Source: Caryophanales bacterium UBA6768 (GTDB lineage: Bacteria; Bacillota; Bacilli; Bacillales_D; Amphibacillaceae). From it: 62,546 nucleotides of DNA. Position numbers and translations under genes: made by a program. The DNA is taken from positions 1 through 62,546 of the forward strand of contig DKGO01000166.1 of assembly GCA_002453315.1 (NCBI GenBank), read 5' to 3'. Positions within the stretch are counted from its first letter, which is position 1; each line of letters starts with the position of its first letter. The notes under the pieces are model-generated. The model did no database searches. It was not told the DNA's origin and saw only the letters and a program-made list of their open reading frames with translations. Below, piece after piece: positions 29,895-41,323 of this stretch.

Positions 29895-32654
29895 TTATTT
29901 AACAGTCTCTAATAGCCTCTCAATTTCCTCCATGATGGCACCAGCATTTGACCAATTTCCTTGTGATGCTTCTTCATTATATTCATCAAATAGCCTTCCG
30001 ATTTCATGCAATAATTCTTCCGAATCGAGAATTGGTGGTAAATTCTCTTCAGGAATTTGTTCCTCATCATCGTCCATTTCTGGCTCATCTGGCACATTTG
30101 GTGTTTCTGGATCTTCCACTGTCGGGTCAATAAAGCTTAAGATTTTTTCCAGTGCCTTTTCATATGTTTCTTCCATGACAATATAATCTTCATAAGCCAT
30201 CACGACTTGTTTAACCTCCGGAAGGGAGGATTCATTTGATGATTCAATGTAAATTGGCTCAACATAAAGTACTGTATCCTCAATTGGGATAACGAGCAAA
30301 TTACCCCGGATTACTTCAGATCCACCTTGTGACCACAAGTTTAATTGTTGAGAAATAACACTATCTTGGTTAATTCTGTTTTCTATTTGTTGGGGTCCAT
30401 ATACGTTTTTTTGTTTAGGGAATCGATAAACAAATATTTCACCATAATGTTCACCATCATTCCTAACTCCCATCCACGAAATCATGTTCTGTCGATTTTT
30501 CGGTGTATATGGAAGCATTAAAATAAACTCTTCTTCATCATTCTCTGGTAATTTCATCGTGATATAATAAGGTTCCATTTCCGTATCTTGATTAAAGTAT
30601 TTTTCCGTTGGAAATTGCCAAAAATCTTCCCGGTTATAAAACACTTCTAAATTTGACATGTGATAGGTGCCATACATTTTTGCTTGAATTTTAAATAAAT
30701 CAACTGGATAACGGAAATGAGCAAACACATCTTCAGGAATATCACTGGAAAATAAAGACGGGAAAATCTTCTTATACGTTTTTAAAATTGGATCTTCTTC
30801 ATCAACGACATAGAAATTTACTTCCCCTGTATAAGCATCAATGACTACTTTAACAGAATTTCTTACATAGTTGTCTGTCTCATTAAACTCCTCCGAATAT
30901 GGATAACCGTTTGCCGTCACATAAGCATCAATAATCCAAGACAATGTCCCATCATCGCGTACAAAAATATATGGATCATTATCATACGTTAAAAAGGGCG
31001 CAATATTTTCGATTCGCTCTTTAACGTTTCTCGTCATTAACAATTGACTTTCTGGCGTCAATTGATCAGAAACAAACATTCTAACAGAACCTTCTTTAAT
31101 GGCAAATAGTAAGCGATTAATACCGCTTAAAGAGATGCCTGTTTTTTCCGAAAAACGATTCGTTGAATTTTCTTCCCCTGTTGGATAATCAAATTCGTCT
31201 TTTTTTGAGTTAACGATAACATTCGGATATTCTTCTTCTCCGAAATAAACTTGTGGTCTCGTTACTTCAATATCGCCATCAACAGGGATATTTTTCAACA
31301 TATATTCTGGTTGTCCCTGACTTGTTACCTTATTTACTTGACTCATCGCAACACCATAGCCATGAGTGTATCGCAAATTTTTATTCACCCATGTTTGTGC
31401 CTGTTCCGGCAGATCACGAGTACTTAATTCCCTTGTACCAATAAATACTTGTTCATATTTTCCATCAATATAATAACGGTCAATATCAATATCATTGAAC
31501 TGATAATACGTTCTAAAAGTTTGCAGTTGATTATAAATATCTAACAATGGGCGTGAATCATTCAATCGGACATTATCCATTGTTAATGTATTTCTGTTAA
31601 TCATTTCTTCATCTAAAGTCGCATTCCCCGGATGTTCTTTATGTTCAATTTTATCTAAATCGTAAGCCGCTCGTGTAAAGTTTAAATTATGTTCCAAATA
31701 TGGCTTTTCTCGGGAAAATTCGTTTGGTGATACGATAAAATTTTGCACAATGACAGAGGCTACCTGACTTCCTATTAGCAATACGACATAAACGATGATA
31801 GGTGTAATGGCAGCACGAATGTTTTTGCGAAACAACACTACAGTAAGCCATATAGCAACAATAATTACTGCTATTGCAAGAACATAGGCCTTTGGAATGT
31901 TAATCATTTTATCTGTATAACTTAATCCGTGTACAACACTTTTTTGAAAGGCATTCACTTGATTTGTTAATAACGTATTATATTTCCCAACATAATGAAT
32001 TCCCGCCAAAACAACGCTCATTACTATTAAATAGATTGACATTTGAATTTGTGCTTTTTTACTTAACCGATACATGTTAAAAACTGAATAAGCAACAACT
32101 TGAATAATCAATAAAAATAACAATAAATTAAATAATACATAAAGAATGAATTGGATAAAAGGTAAGCTAAATATATAAAAACCAATATCTAATCCAAAAT
32201 ACGGGTCTACTTGTTGAAAAGATGTTCGATTTAAAAACTTTAAAGCAGGCTCCCAGCCTAATCCCTGGATGATGGAGCTACCAAAAATTCCTACAACAAT
32301 CGAGATCGATATCATTGATAACCACGCATATTTTTTGTCTGAAACAATGATAGGTAATTGTTGTGGGAGAAAATGATGTAGGTAATTTTTTCTAGTCCAA
32401 TAAAGTGTCAGTAAAGTTAGTAAAAAGAACATGACAAAACCTGAAAAAGCCAAGGTCACCTTACTAAACAATATTTTTGTGTAGACTTCTCCATAACTTA
32501 AAGAATCCATCCAAATATAGTCAGTGACAAAATGGACAATGACAAAGCCAATAACGATGATTGCGACAATGATACCGAGAATCCACCCCATCATTTTAGA
32601 CCATTTTGCCAACCGTTCAGCTTGATTTTTTGAAAAATTACTTTTTTGATTCAA
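29895..32654 (-). CDS. UPF0182-family large membrane protein
   Basis: A 919-residue protein with about seven hydrophobic segments in residues 20-320, followed by a large soluble domain (about 330-840) and an acidic Pro/Glu-rich linker (about 845-880). Family members occur in Actinobacteria, Clostridia and some Bacillaceae; their function is unknown. The start codon is TTG, with AGGAGG upstream. It occupies the place where ispE, purR and ridA lie in B. subtilis, so the region was remodelled. It is a single-gene transcript with its own terminator. Confidence 0.88.
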   Translation of the reverse strand: MNQKSNFSKNQAERLAKWSKMMGWILGIIVAIIVIGFVIVHFVTDYIWMDSLSYGEVYTKILFSKVTLAFSGFVMFFLLTLLTLYWTRKNYLHHFLPQQLPIIVSDKKYAWLSMISISIVVGIFGSSIIQGLGWEPALKFLNRTSFQQVDPYFGLDIGFYIFSLPFIQFILYVLFNLLLFLLIIQVVAYSVFNMYRLSKKAQIQMSIYLIVMSVVLAGIHYVGKYNTLLTNQVNAFQKSVVHGLSYTDKMINIPKAYVLAIAVIIVAIWLTVVLFRKNIRAAITPIIVYVVLLIGSQVASVIVQNFIVSPNEFSREKPYLEHNLNFTRAAYDLDKIEHKEHPGNATLDEEMINRNTLTMDNVRLNDSRPLLDIYNQLQTFRTYYQFNDIDIDRYYIDGKYEQVFIGTRELSTRDLPEQAQTWVNKNLRYTHGYGVAMSQVNKVTSQGQPEYMLKNIPVDGDIEVTRPQVYFGEEEYPNVIVNSKKDEFDYPTGEENSTNRFSEKTGISLSGINRLLFAIKEGSVRMFVSDQLTPESQLLMTRNVKERIENIAPFLTYDNDPYIFVRDDGTLSWIIDAYVTANGYPYSEEFNETDNYVRNSVKVVIDAYTGEVNFYVVDEEDPILKTYKKIFPSLFSSDIPEDVFAHFRYPVDLFKIQAKMYGTYHMSNLEVFYNREDFWQFPTEKYFNQDTEMEPYYITMKLPENDEEEFILMLPYTPKNRQNMISWMGVRNDGEHYGEIFVYRFPKQKNVYGPQQIENRINQDSVISQQLNLWSQGGSEVIRGNLLVIPIEDTVLYVEPIYIESSNESSLPEVKQVVMAYEDYIVMEETYEKALEKILSFIDPTVEDPETPNVPDEPEMDDDEEQIPEENLPPILDSEELLHEIGRLFDEYNEEASQGNWSNAGAIMEEIERLLETVK

Positions 32655-32705
32655 CTCGATTCCTCCTATAGGAGTATCATATCAAATATTGGTCGTATAG
32701 ATAAA

Positions 32706-32732
32706 TAAAAAAGCAAACCAATTAAGGTTTGC
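32706..32732 (-). terminator. Terminator overlapping the SASP 3' end
   Basis: On the minus strand GGCAAACC pairs with GGTTTGC around a short loop, followed by TTTTTTA. The first arm overlaps the last codons of the SASP gene. Confidence 0.85.
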
Positions 32733-32904
32733 CTTTTCCTTGCATGCTTTCTTCAGCAATTTCTATGGCTCGTTTCACCATATTTCCTGCATCTCGGGCC
32801 TTAATACCACCCCAGCCCTCTTTTTGTACAGTGTCGTAAAAACCTAACTCCTTGGCAATCTCTTCTTTCATACGATCAGACATAATACCTCTGCGTCTTG
32901 ACAT
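32722..32904 (-). CDS. sspF: Alpha/beta-type small acid-soluble spore protein, SspF-like
   Basis: This 60-residue protein resembles SspF, which coats and protects forespore DNA. It shows the family patterns [13 protein letters not shown] and [19 protein letters not shown] near the C-terminus. AAAGGAG precedes the ATG. It lies between veg and the UPF0182 gene, matching the veg-sspF order of Bacillus. Forespore (sigma-G) expression is expected, but I could not place a convincing sigma-G promoter. Confidence 0.94.
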   Translation of the reverse strand: MSRRRGIMSDRMKEEIAKELGFYDTVQKEGWGGIKARDAGNMVKRAIEIAEESMQGKGKP

Positions 32905-33039
32905 GAAAGAACAACTCCTTTCTGTTAAGAACGATTACGACACCATTAGTTTATGTCGATTTATAAAAAATACACTGCTTAAATCAACCAGTATAATTTC
33001 AAATAAACTTCATAACCTACTGTATATACCATTTAATAA

Positions 33040-33123
33040 GGACACAGGCTCAAATCGCCACTTCCTGGGACTGCCACTACCGTTCTTCCCACTGAAATAA
33101 TTTGTAGCATCGCCTGTGTGTCC
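33040..33123. repeat. Inverted repeat between sspF and veg
   Basis: GGACACAGGC at 33040 is mirrored by GCCTGTGTGTCC ending near 33123, with a two-base insertion in one arm. The 62 bases inside are GC-richer than their surroundings and read as open frame on the minus strand (a 25-codon frame containing VGRTVVAVPGSGDL) without a ribosome-binding site. It could be a folded RNA or a small decayed element. Confidence 0.4.
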
Positions 33124-33142
33124 AATATTCTGTTGGCCAAAA

Positions 33143-33175
33143 TAAAAACAGTAAACCTTTGTTTACCGTTTTTTT
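33143..33175 (-). terminator. Terminator after veg
   Basis: On the minus strand ACGGTAAAC pairs with GTTTACTGT around AAAG and is followed by TTTTATTTT. The plus strand also has a T run, so it may work in both directions. Confidence 0.8.
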
Positions 33176-33188
33176 GAAAGTGCTATAT

Positions 33189-33446
33189 TTATTCAGCTAC
33201 TGCCTTTCCTTGTTCATCTAAAAAGCTAATTTCTACTGCTTCTGTTAATACATCCGCATAACTGTAAGATACTCGCTCAAATGCATTTTCGTCTTTATCT
33301 AATTCAACGACGAATACTGCTGGGTATATTTCTGACAAAACGCCGGATCGGATGATCGTCTTTCTTCGGCCTCCATTAGCAGTTAATCTTAGCCTTTTAC
33401 CAATTTGACTTTCAAGCCCCTTCTTGATTTCCTTTAACGTTTTCAC
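33189..33446 (-). CDS. veg: Veg protein
   Basis: Veg is a small, very strongly expressed protein that promotes biofilm matrix formation in B. subtilis. The 85-residue protein has [19 protein letters not shown] and [20 protein letters not shown], matching the family. It starts with GTG after GAGGTGGGG. Two strong sigma-A promoters lie directly upstream, in keeping with the very strong veg promoter of B. subtilis. yabG, which lies between rsmA and veg in B. subtilis, is absent. Confidence 0.95.
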   Translation of the reverse strand: MKTLKEIKKGLESQIGKRLRLTANGGRRKTIIRSGVLSEIYPAVFVVELDKDENAFERVSYSYADVLTEAVEISFLDEQGKAVAE

Positions 33447-33470
33447 TAGTACCCCACCTCACTAACATCT

Positions 33471-33499
33471 ATTATACACGACGCTTGTTCACTAGTCAA
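33471..33499 (-). promoter_or_regulatory. veg promoter P2 (sigma-A)
   Basis: On the minus strand TTGACT (33499-33494), 17 bases and a perfect TATAAT (33476-33471) lie just before veg. Confidence 0.85.
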
Positions 33500-33508
33500 A
33501 AAATAAAC

Positions 33509-33538
33509 ATTATACCAATATTACTCATTGTTTGTCAA
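33509..33538 (-). promoter_or_regulatory. veg promoter P1 (sigma-A)
   Basis: On the minus strand a perfect TTGACA (33538-33533), 18 bases and a perfect TATAAT (33514-33509) lie upstream of P2. Confidence 0.8.
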
Positions 33539-33625
33539 CTACTTTTATCACTCACTTAAATTACAGTATCCTTATATGAATTAACAAACCCTTTATATAT
33601 TAAGGATTGTATTGAATTAACATAT

Positions 33626-34522
33626 TTATGACAATTTATTGATATCCATTTTTTTTTCAACCATCACATTTGCTAAAGATGCAAATTCCTCAATTGAAAG
33701 TGATTCACCCCTCCGTGTACTATTAATATGTACACAATGCAGCAATTGGTCTATTTCTTCTTTTGTGTAATTCCCGTTAAAGTTTTTATGTAAATTGTTT
33801 AAAATAGTTTTACGACGATGGGAAAAACTCGCTTGTACAATTCGAAAAAATAATGATTCATCTTTTACATTTACTAGGGGTTGGTTTCGAATTTCTAACT
33901 GTAAGATAGATGATGTAACATTTGGTTGGGGAATAAAAACTGTTTTGGGAACATCCATTAGAAGTTTTGCGTGAGCATAATATTGTACAGCAATCGACAA
34001 TGACCCATATTCCTTCGTATTTGGTTGTGCAGCAATTCTTGTTGCAACTTCTTTTTGTAGCATGACGGTAATATTTTCTATGAAGGTATATTGTTCAAGG
34101 ATATGAAATAATATAGGCGTGGTCACGTAATAAGGTAAGTTGGCAATGATATGTACCTTTTTGTAATCAGCAAAATCTGTTGCTTTCACCTTTTGTAAAT
34201 CTACTTTTAAAAAATCCAAATGGACAATGTCGACATTATCATATTTTTTTAACGTTTCATTTAAGATTGGCAACAGTCTCCCATCGAGTTCATAAGCGAT
34301 TACCTTTCCAGCATGAATCGCTAATTGTTCAGTTAATGAGCCAATTCCAGGTCCAATCTCAATGACACCTGAATCCTTGTTAATGCCGGTAAAGGCAATT
34401 ATTTTTCTTAAAATATTAACATCGATTAGAAAATTTTGCCCCAAGCTTTTTTTAAATGAAAATTGGTGATGTTTAATGATTTCACTTGTCCGTTTTGGTG
34501 TTGCTATGTACGATTCATTCAT
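33626..34522 (-). CDS. rsmA: 16S rRNA dimethyladenosine transferase (KsgA)
   Basis: RsmA dimethylates two adjacent adenines near the 3' end of 16S rRNA during 30S assembly; its loss gives kasugamycin resistance. The 298-residue SAM methyltransferase has KKSLGQNFLID, the SAM motif VIEIGPGIGSLTEQL, and catalytic motif IV NLPYYVTTPI. It overlaps rnmV by 8 bases, the conserved rnmV-rsmA pair. Confidence 0.96.
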   Translation of the reverse strand: MNESYIATPKRTSEIIKHHQFSFKKSLGQNFLIDVNILRKIIAFTGINKDSGVIEIGPGIGSLTEQLAIHAGKVIAYELDGRLLPILNETLKKYDNVDIVHLDFLKVDLQKVKATDFADYKKVHIIANLPYYVTTPILFHILEQYTFIENITVMLQKEVATRIAAQPNTKEYGSLSIAVQYYAHAKLLMDVPKTVFIPQPNVTSSILQLEIRNQPLVNVKDESLFFRIVQASFSHRRKTILNNLHKNFNGNYTKEEIDQLLHCVHINSTRRGESLSIEEFASLANVMVEKKMDINKLS

Positions 34523-35090
34523 TCCGTTCTTCCCCTTTTATTAGTATATGCTTCATGGCTAAATCTAATTCATGTTTTGTAATTTGAAACATATAAAGCC
34601 GTTTTAATAATTGTTTACCATTTGTCATGCCAATATGGAGCCGTTTTCCTAGCAGTTCCCTTCTTTTTTGTGCATGTGGATGGCCAATTAATCCATAATG
34701 AATCAAATCTATCTTCACAATATCGCTTTTGTTCCCGTCACTCACACCATTTGTATGAACATTTTTTAATGCCTTTTGAATTGCCTCTATAGAGGCATGT
34801 TCGATGCCAACACTTTTATTAGGTGTCGAAGCTACTGCCTCTTCTTTTGCTAAAAAGGCATGTTTACATCCTGACACATGCTCGGTAATAATCCTTCTTA
34901 TTCGATTTCCAGGATAATCCGGATCAGTAAATATAATAACGCCTCTTTTTTCATTGGCATGAGCAATTAAGTGTAAAGTGGATGTTGAAATCGCTGAACC
35001 ATTCGTTTCAATTGTATCAGCCTCAACCGCCCGTTTTATTTTTTCGGTATCACTTTTTCCTTCTACTACAATGACCTCATTTATTTTCAT
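34515..35090 (-). CDS. rnmV: Ribonuclease M5
   Basis: RNase M5 matures 5S rRNA. The 191-residue protein has a Toprim domain with VVEGKSDTEKIKRA and the metal-binding FTDPDYPGNRIR motif. ATG 35090, ten bases after AGGAG, matches the family start KINEVIVVEGKSD; the longer frame to 35153 is unsupported. Confidence 0.95.
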   Translation of the reverse strand: MKINEVIVVEGKSDTEKIKRAVEADTIETNGSAISTSTLHLIAHANEKRGVIIFTDPDYPGNRIRRIITEHVSGCKHAFLAKEEAVASTPNKSVGIEHASIEAIQKALKNVHTNGVSDGNKSDIVKIDLIHYGLIGHPHAQKRRELLGKRLHIGMTNGKQLLKRLYMFQITKHELDLAMKHILIKGEERNE

Positions 35091-35188
35091 TTTCACAAAT
35101 CTCCTAAAAATCCATGTTACATTTATTTTAACAAAAAGAAATGCCCTTGCCACGTATTGTTGACAAGAGCATTCGATTCATTACTTCA

Positions 35189-36370
35189 CTACTTTAAAAT
35201 TTTTACTTTAACTGTTCTTCTTCCCCAATTACTTGCTGCGTACTTTTCTGATGGTAATAAGACATCAATTCGATTTCCTTTAATTGCGCCACCAGTATCC
35301 CCAGCAATTGCTTCACCATATCCCTCTACCCAGACTCTTGTGCCAAGCGGAATGACTTTAGGATCTACAGCAATCACCTTTGGAGTTGGTTTTGCCCTTA
35401 AATTTATCCCGTAGGCTGATGTCCCTGAACAACCATTACAATCAGGGCCATAGGCAGTTGATTGCATGATATATGTTTTCCCTGAAGACAATGGCTTTGG
35501 TTTTGGTAATGGTTTAGTACCAACAACAACGACTTGGTTTTTACTTTTTTCTAACACTTCTTCTTCAATGACTTCTCGCTCTGATTCTTCACCATTTTCA
35601 TAGGTTACTTTGTATGTTCTAAGTACCTTACCTTTTTTACCTTCTGTTTCCACATATGATTTACCTTTTTCTAATGAAGAATCTGTCTTTTCTTTTACCT
35701 TAAATGAAATAGCTTCTTCTACTTCTTCCATTTCCTCTTCGATACGTGTCAGTTCAATTTTTGAATCTTCTTCAATAGTTTCCTCTAGTTCAGGTTTGAC
35801 CTTATCATGTTCCGTCATTTTTATTTCGTTTTCTTCTAGAAATTCCTCAACGGTACTAGCTGTCGTCCAAACTTTTTTCGCCTTCTTGTCACCATCAACT
35901 AATTCAACTTGAAATGCAGTTTCGACATCAATTTCTCGGTCTTTTCGAATAAATTCAATTTTACTTGCTGACACTTTATCATGTTTTGAAAATTCAAAGC
36001 CAGCTTCTTCAAAAAATTGACCGACTGTTGCTGCAATCGTTATATATTCACTTACCTCTCCATCTACATTCATTGTGATTGTATATGCTTTATCAAAGTT
36101 TATTTCCATTCCGTCGATAATTTTGGCATGTATAGAATGTGATAATTGATCATTCTCGCCTACGTTAATCCCTAATTCTTCAAGTAATTCACCAACAGTT
36201 TCATTATTTGTTTTGACTGTTTGCTCCTCACCATCTTCTGCAAAGACAACCTCGGCTTTAGATGCCTCATGTATTGTCCACACTGCAAATAGGGCAACCA
36301 CTACGAAAGAAAATAATGTAAAACTAGTAATTTGTTTATTTTCTTGTAATGGCCTTATCATTTTTCGCAT
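35189..36370 (-). CDS. yabE: Cell-wall-binding YabE-like protein with G5 and 3D domains
   Basis: A 393-residue protein with an N-terminal signal or anchor segment (about 15-36). Three DUF348 repeats (about 40-210) follow; the first contains TVKTNNETVGELLEELGI. A G5 domain (about 211-290) comes next, then a C-terminal 3D domain with STAYGPDC and AIAGDTGGAIKGNRIDV, whose three aspartates define the fold. It resembles Rpf/Sps-type wall hydrolases. AAGGAGG precedes the ATG. Confidence 0.93.
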   Translation of the reverse strand: MRKMIRPLQENKQITSFTLFSFVVVALFAVWTIHEASKAEVVFAEDGEEQTVKTNNETVGELLEELGINVGENDQLSHSIHAKIIDGMEINFDKAYTITMNVDGEVSEYITIAATVGQFFEEAGFEFSKHDKVSASKIEFIRKDREIDVETAFQVELVDGDKKAKKVWTTASTVEEFLEENEIKMTEHDKVKPELEETIEEDSKIELTRIEEEMEEVEEAISFKVKEKTDSSLEKGKSYVETEGKKGKVLRTYKVTYENGEESEREVIEEEVLEKSKNQVVVVGTKPLPKPKPLSSGKTYIMQSTAYGPDCNGCSGTSAYGINLRAKPTPKVIAVDPKVIPLGTRVWVEGYGEAIAGDTGGAIKGNRIDVLLPSEKYAASNWGRRTVKVKILK

Positions 36371-36562
36371 TGTATTGCCTCCTTAACACGACTATTATTA
36401 TAGTAAGTGTCTCTATGCAAGTCAAAATCAATACGGTTACGAGTATATTACATTACCATTACATGGAAAGAGTATTTTCAGAAAATTCTATAAGTCTATA
36501 ATGGCAATGTTCTCTACCATTATTTCCTCATATTTATTTTTTATACATTACTTTTACTAGAT

Positions 36563-37330
36563 TTACTTAATATTAAAAAATCGAAGGGCATTAGTCGTCG
36601 TTACCTGACATAATCGGGCATAATCAATATTTCTTAGCTCCGCAATCTCTTCCGCAATTAACGTAACATAAGCTGGTTCATTTCTTTTACCACGATATGG
36701 AAGTGGTGCTAAATAAGGGGCATCTGTTTCAATTAACAAACGATCCAACGGAACAATCTTTGCTACTTCTTTTATTTCATGTGCATTTTTAAATGTTACA
36801 GGTCCACCAATAGAAATATAAAAATTCATGTCCAAACAAGGTTGAACATCCTGTACTGTTCCACTGAAGCAATGCATAATACCTCCGATTGATTCGGCTT
36901 CTTCCTCTTGCAAAATTCGAATAATATCACTTGTTGCCTCTCGATTATGAATAATGATTGGCATATTTAGACGTTTCGCTAATCTAATTTGTTGGCGGAA
37001 AACCTTTTCCTGCACAGCTTTCGGTGACATATCCCAATAGTAATCAAGCCCCATCTCCCCTAGCGCCACTACTTTTGGATGACTTGTCAACGATTCTAGC
37101 CAACTTAAATGTCCTTCTTCGTAATCGATTGCATCAACAGGATGCCAACCGACAGCAGCATATATTCCCTCATACATTTCAGCAATTTCTATCGCTAAAG
37201 GAATCGTTTCTGCATTAAAACCAACAACTATCATTTTACTTACACCATTTTCCCGGGCTCGGGTAATTACCTCTTCTCGGTCTTCAATAAACTGTCTTGC
37301 ATTTAAATGAACATGTGTATCAAATAACAT
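36563..37330 (-). CDS. tatD: TatD-family metal-dependent DNase
   Basis: The 255-residue TIM-barrel hydrolase has the metal residues DTHVHLNA at the start, GEMGLDYYWD, the HNREATSD histidine, HCFSG, and ETDAPYLAP near the end. TatD-family enzymes act as 3'-5' DNases and in DNA quality control. GGGGAG precedes the ATG. It lies between metG and yabE as in B. subtilis yabD. Confidence 0.94.
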   Translation of the reverse strand: MLFDTHVHLNARQFIEDREEVITRARENGVSKMIVVGFNAETIPLAIEIAEMYEGIYAAVGWHPVDAIDYEEGHLSWLESLTSHPKVVALGEMGLDYYWDMSPKAVQEKVFRQQIRLAKRLNMPIIIHNREATSDIIRILQEEEAESIGGIMHCFSGTVQDVQPCLDMNFYISIGGPVTFKNAHEIKEVAKIVPLDRLLIETDAPYLAPLPYRGKRNEPAYVTLIAEEIAELRNIDYARLCQVTTTNALRFFNIK

Positions 37331-37373
37331 TGACTAAAACTCCCCTTTATACCAACGATGAATTTCCCCCAAA

Positions 37374-37415
37374 CAAAAAAGATCAACCCCTTTTCATACG
37401 AAAGAAATTGATCCC
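37374..37415 (-). terminator. Terminator after metG
   Basis: On the minus strand GGGATCAA and TTGATC form a stem around a loop, followed by TTTTTT. Confidence 0.7.
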
Positions 37416-37425
37416 TTGCTGTTCA

Positions 37426-39390
<1,965 letters not shown>

Positions 39391-39572
39391 CTAAAACTAT
39401 GTCTATTGTATCTGCTTTTCTTTTTCATTTCCAATATGTACATTTATCCTAGCACTTCATACATGGACGATAAAGTTTAAATAGTGTTAAATTTTTTTCA
39501 ATTTGTACCACTAACAGTACAAACCTTCCTAATTTAACTATTAATAGAATGATAGTATATTATTTTCCATTA

Positions 39573-39581
39573 TGTTATAAT
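39573..39581 (+). promoter_or_regulatory. Extended -10 promoter of abrB
   Basis: TGTTATAAT (39573-39581) is an extended -10 box; the -35 match is weak. Transcription from near 39588 would give a leader of about 115 bases. The rest of the 336-base metG-abrB gap shows no other gene. Confidence 0.5.
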
Positions 39582-39702
39582 AGCTATTGAATTCGGGAAA
39601 ACAGTAGATGAAATTCACTAAATGATTTGGTATACCATGCCCATACTAACACTTATTGCCAAATCAATTATACTTACAGCTTGAAAGGGGGCAAATCATT
39701 TA

Positions 39703-39978
39703 ATGAAGTCGACGGGAATGGTTAGAAAAGTCGATGAACTTGGTAGAGTTGTTTTACCAATCGAATTAAGACGTTCATTGGACATCAAGGAAAAAGATGC
39801 CATCGAGATTTATATTGATGGAGATAAAATTATTCTTAAAAAGTACGTTCCTAATATGGCATGTCAAATTACCGGTGAAAGCACGGATGATAATGTTGCA
39901 TTAGCAAATGGGAAAATCGTGTTAAGTCCAGAGGGTGCGAAAACTTTAATAGCAGAAATTAATAAGGCATTTTCTTAA
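39703..39978 (+). CDS. abrB: Transition-state regulator AbrB
   Basis: AbrB represses many post-exponential and competence genes and itself. The 91-residue protein has the swapped-hairpin DNA-binding domain MKSTGMVRKVDELGRVVLPIE (residues 1-50) and a C-terminal multimerisation domain around CQITGE. It is divergent from metG. GAAAGGGGG precedes the ATG. Confidence 0.96.
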   Translation: MKSTGMVRKVDELGRVVLPIELRRSLDIKEKDAIEIYIDGDKIILKKYVPNMACQITGESTDDNVALANGKIVLSPEGAKTLIAEINKAFS

Positions 39979-40061
39979 ACAGTACCCAACTAATAGTGAA
40001 CAAATATAAAAAAACCGCTATTAATTCTCTATCAATTGCAATTTCTTAATTCACACTTGAC

Positions 40062-40090
40062 CTTGCATTAGTTGTGCAAGATTTTTTTTG
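40062..40090 (+). terminator. Terminator after abrB
   Basis: CTTGCA and TGCAAG form a stem around TTAGTTG, followed by ATTTTTTTTG. Confidence 0.8.
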
Positions 40091-40170
40091 TTTTCTTCCG
40101 TCCAATGTTACTGGTAAAAGTAAATACAATCGATGCAAATACTATTTAGTCTACTTTTAATAGAGCAAGG

Positions 40171-41049
40171 TTATTTGTTTTTCACATGGATAGATGCATA
40201 TACTTCTTTTTTCGGTATATCGCGGTCTACAGCTACTTGCTTTAATGCCTCTTTATGTGAAAGGTGTTTTTCCCTTTCATAATAGGCCACATGTTCATCT
40301 ATTTGATAATCATTCCACCAACTATTTTCTATACCATGTTTAGTTCCCGTATACCCTTCCAAAACAATACATATTTCTCCCTTTAAACTGTGTTCCCGTA
40401 ACCAGGTCACTATTTCAGTTACAGTCCCACGAACATACTCCTCATGTAATTTTGATATTTCCCGGGCAATTACCACATTTCGATGAGCAAAATACTTTTC
40501 CATTGCTTCTAATGTTTGCCTTACACGAAATGGAGATTCATAAAAGACTATCGTAGGCTTAGCATTTTTAAGCCCTTCCAACTCTATGTGTAATAAAGAC
40601 TTTTTCTTTGGCAAAAATCCGTAGAATAAAAAGTTTTTAGTAGGTAGACCTGAACCGACCAATGCACATAATGCAGCATTGGCACCAGGTAAAACGATGA
40701 CAGCGATTTGGTTTTCAATTGCCTCACTTATTAAATAATGACCAGGATCAGACACAACAGGCATTCCGGCATCACTGACAAGAGCAATATTTTCTCCATT
40801 TACTAATTGTTCTATCAATCCCTTTGTACGTGAGATTTCGTTATGTTGATAGTAACTAACGAGTGGTGTGTTAATTTGAAAATGATTCAGAAGTTTTTTT
40901 GTATGCCTTGTGTCTTCAGCAGCAATTAAATTAACCGTATTTAAAACATTAATTGCCCTAAACGTCATATCCTCCATATTACCAATGGGGGTTGGCACAA
41001 CATATAATTTTCCACGGTCCTCATTTTTAAAGCTTTTCTTTATCTTCAT
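40171..41049 (-). CDS. rsmI: 16S rRNA cytidine-1402 2'-O-methyltransferase
   Basis: RsmI methylates the 2'-O of C1402 in the decoding centre. The 292-residue SAM methyltransferase of the tetrapyrrole-methylase fold begins KLYVVPTPIGNMEDMT and has AAEDTRHTKKLL, VSDAGMPVVSDPG and LPGANAALCAL, then FYESPFR. It overlaps the yazA 3' end by 23 bases. Confidence 0.95.
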   Translation of the reverse strand: MKIKKSFKNEDRGKLYVVPTPIGNMEDMTFRAINVLNTVNLIAAEDTRHTKKLLNHFQINTPLVSYYQHNEISRTKGLIEQLVNGENIALVSDAGMPVVSDPGHYLISEAIENQIAVIVLPGANAALCALVGSGLPTKNFLFYGFLPKKKSLLHIELEGLKNAKPTIVFYESPFRVRQTLEAMEKYFAHRNVVIAREISKLHEEYVRGTVTEIVTWLREHSLKGEICIVLEGYTGTKHGIENSWWNDYQIDEHVAYYEREKHLSHKEALKQVAVDRDIPKKEVYASIHVKNK

Positions 41050-41323
41050 TGAATATCTGTCCCTTTTTTAATCGTTGTTGGTTAATTAATTCACATTTTT
41101 TTACCCTACGATACTGTTTAATTTCATATTCCCTAGCCAAAGCATCTGATTTATTTGTGTACGATTCTTCATAAACTAATTGTAAAGGTCCTCGTCCACG
41201 GGTATATTTTGCCCCTTTCCCTTCACGATGCATTTGTAATCGATGTGCTAAGTCATTCGTATATCCGGTATATAATGTATCATCACCACATTGCAATATA
41301 TAAACGACATGCTTATTTCCCAT
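41027..41323 (-). CDS. yazA: GIY-YIG endonuclease-fold protein YazA
   Basis: A 98-residue protein that is one GIY-YIG domain: HVVYILQCGDDTLYTGYTNDL followed by the conserved arginine stretch and EYEIKQYRR. The cellular role of the YazA/YhbQ family is not established. ATG 41323 follows AAGGAAG and was chosen over 41368. Confidence 0.9.
   Translation of the reverse strand: MGNKHVVYILQCGDDTLYTGYTNDLAHRLQMHREGKGAKYTRGRGPLQLVYEESYTNKSDALAREYEIKQYRRVKKCELINQQRLKKGQIFNEDKEKL

Noticed and set aside
29878..30186. 102-codon plus-strand frame antisense to the UPF0182 gene
   Set aside because: It is a Ser-rich shadow of the acidic linker codons on the other strand.
32905..32990. Sigma-G promoter for the SASP gene
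   Set aside because: GTATT and CATAAAC occur, but with two mismatches and wrong spacing, so I did not call it.
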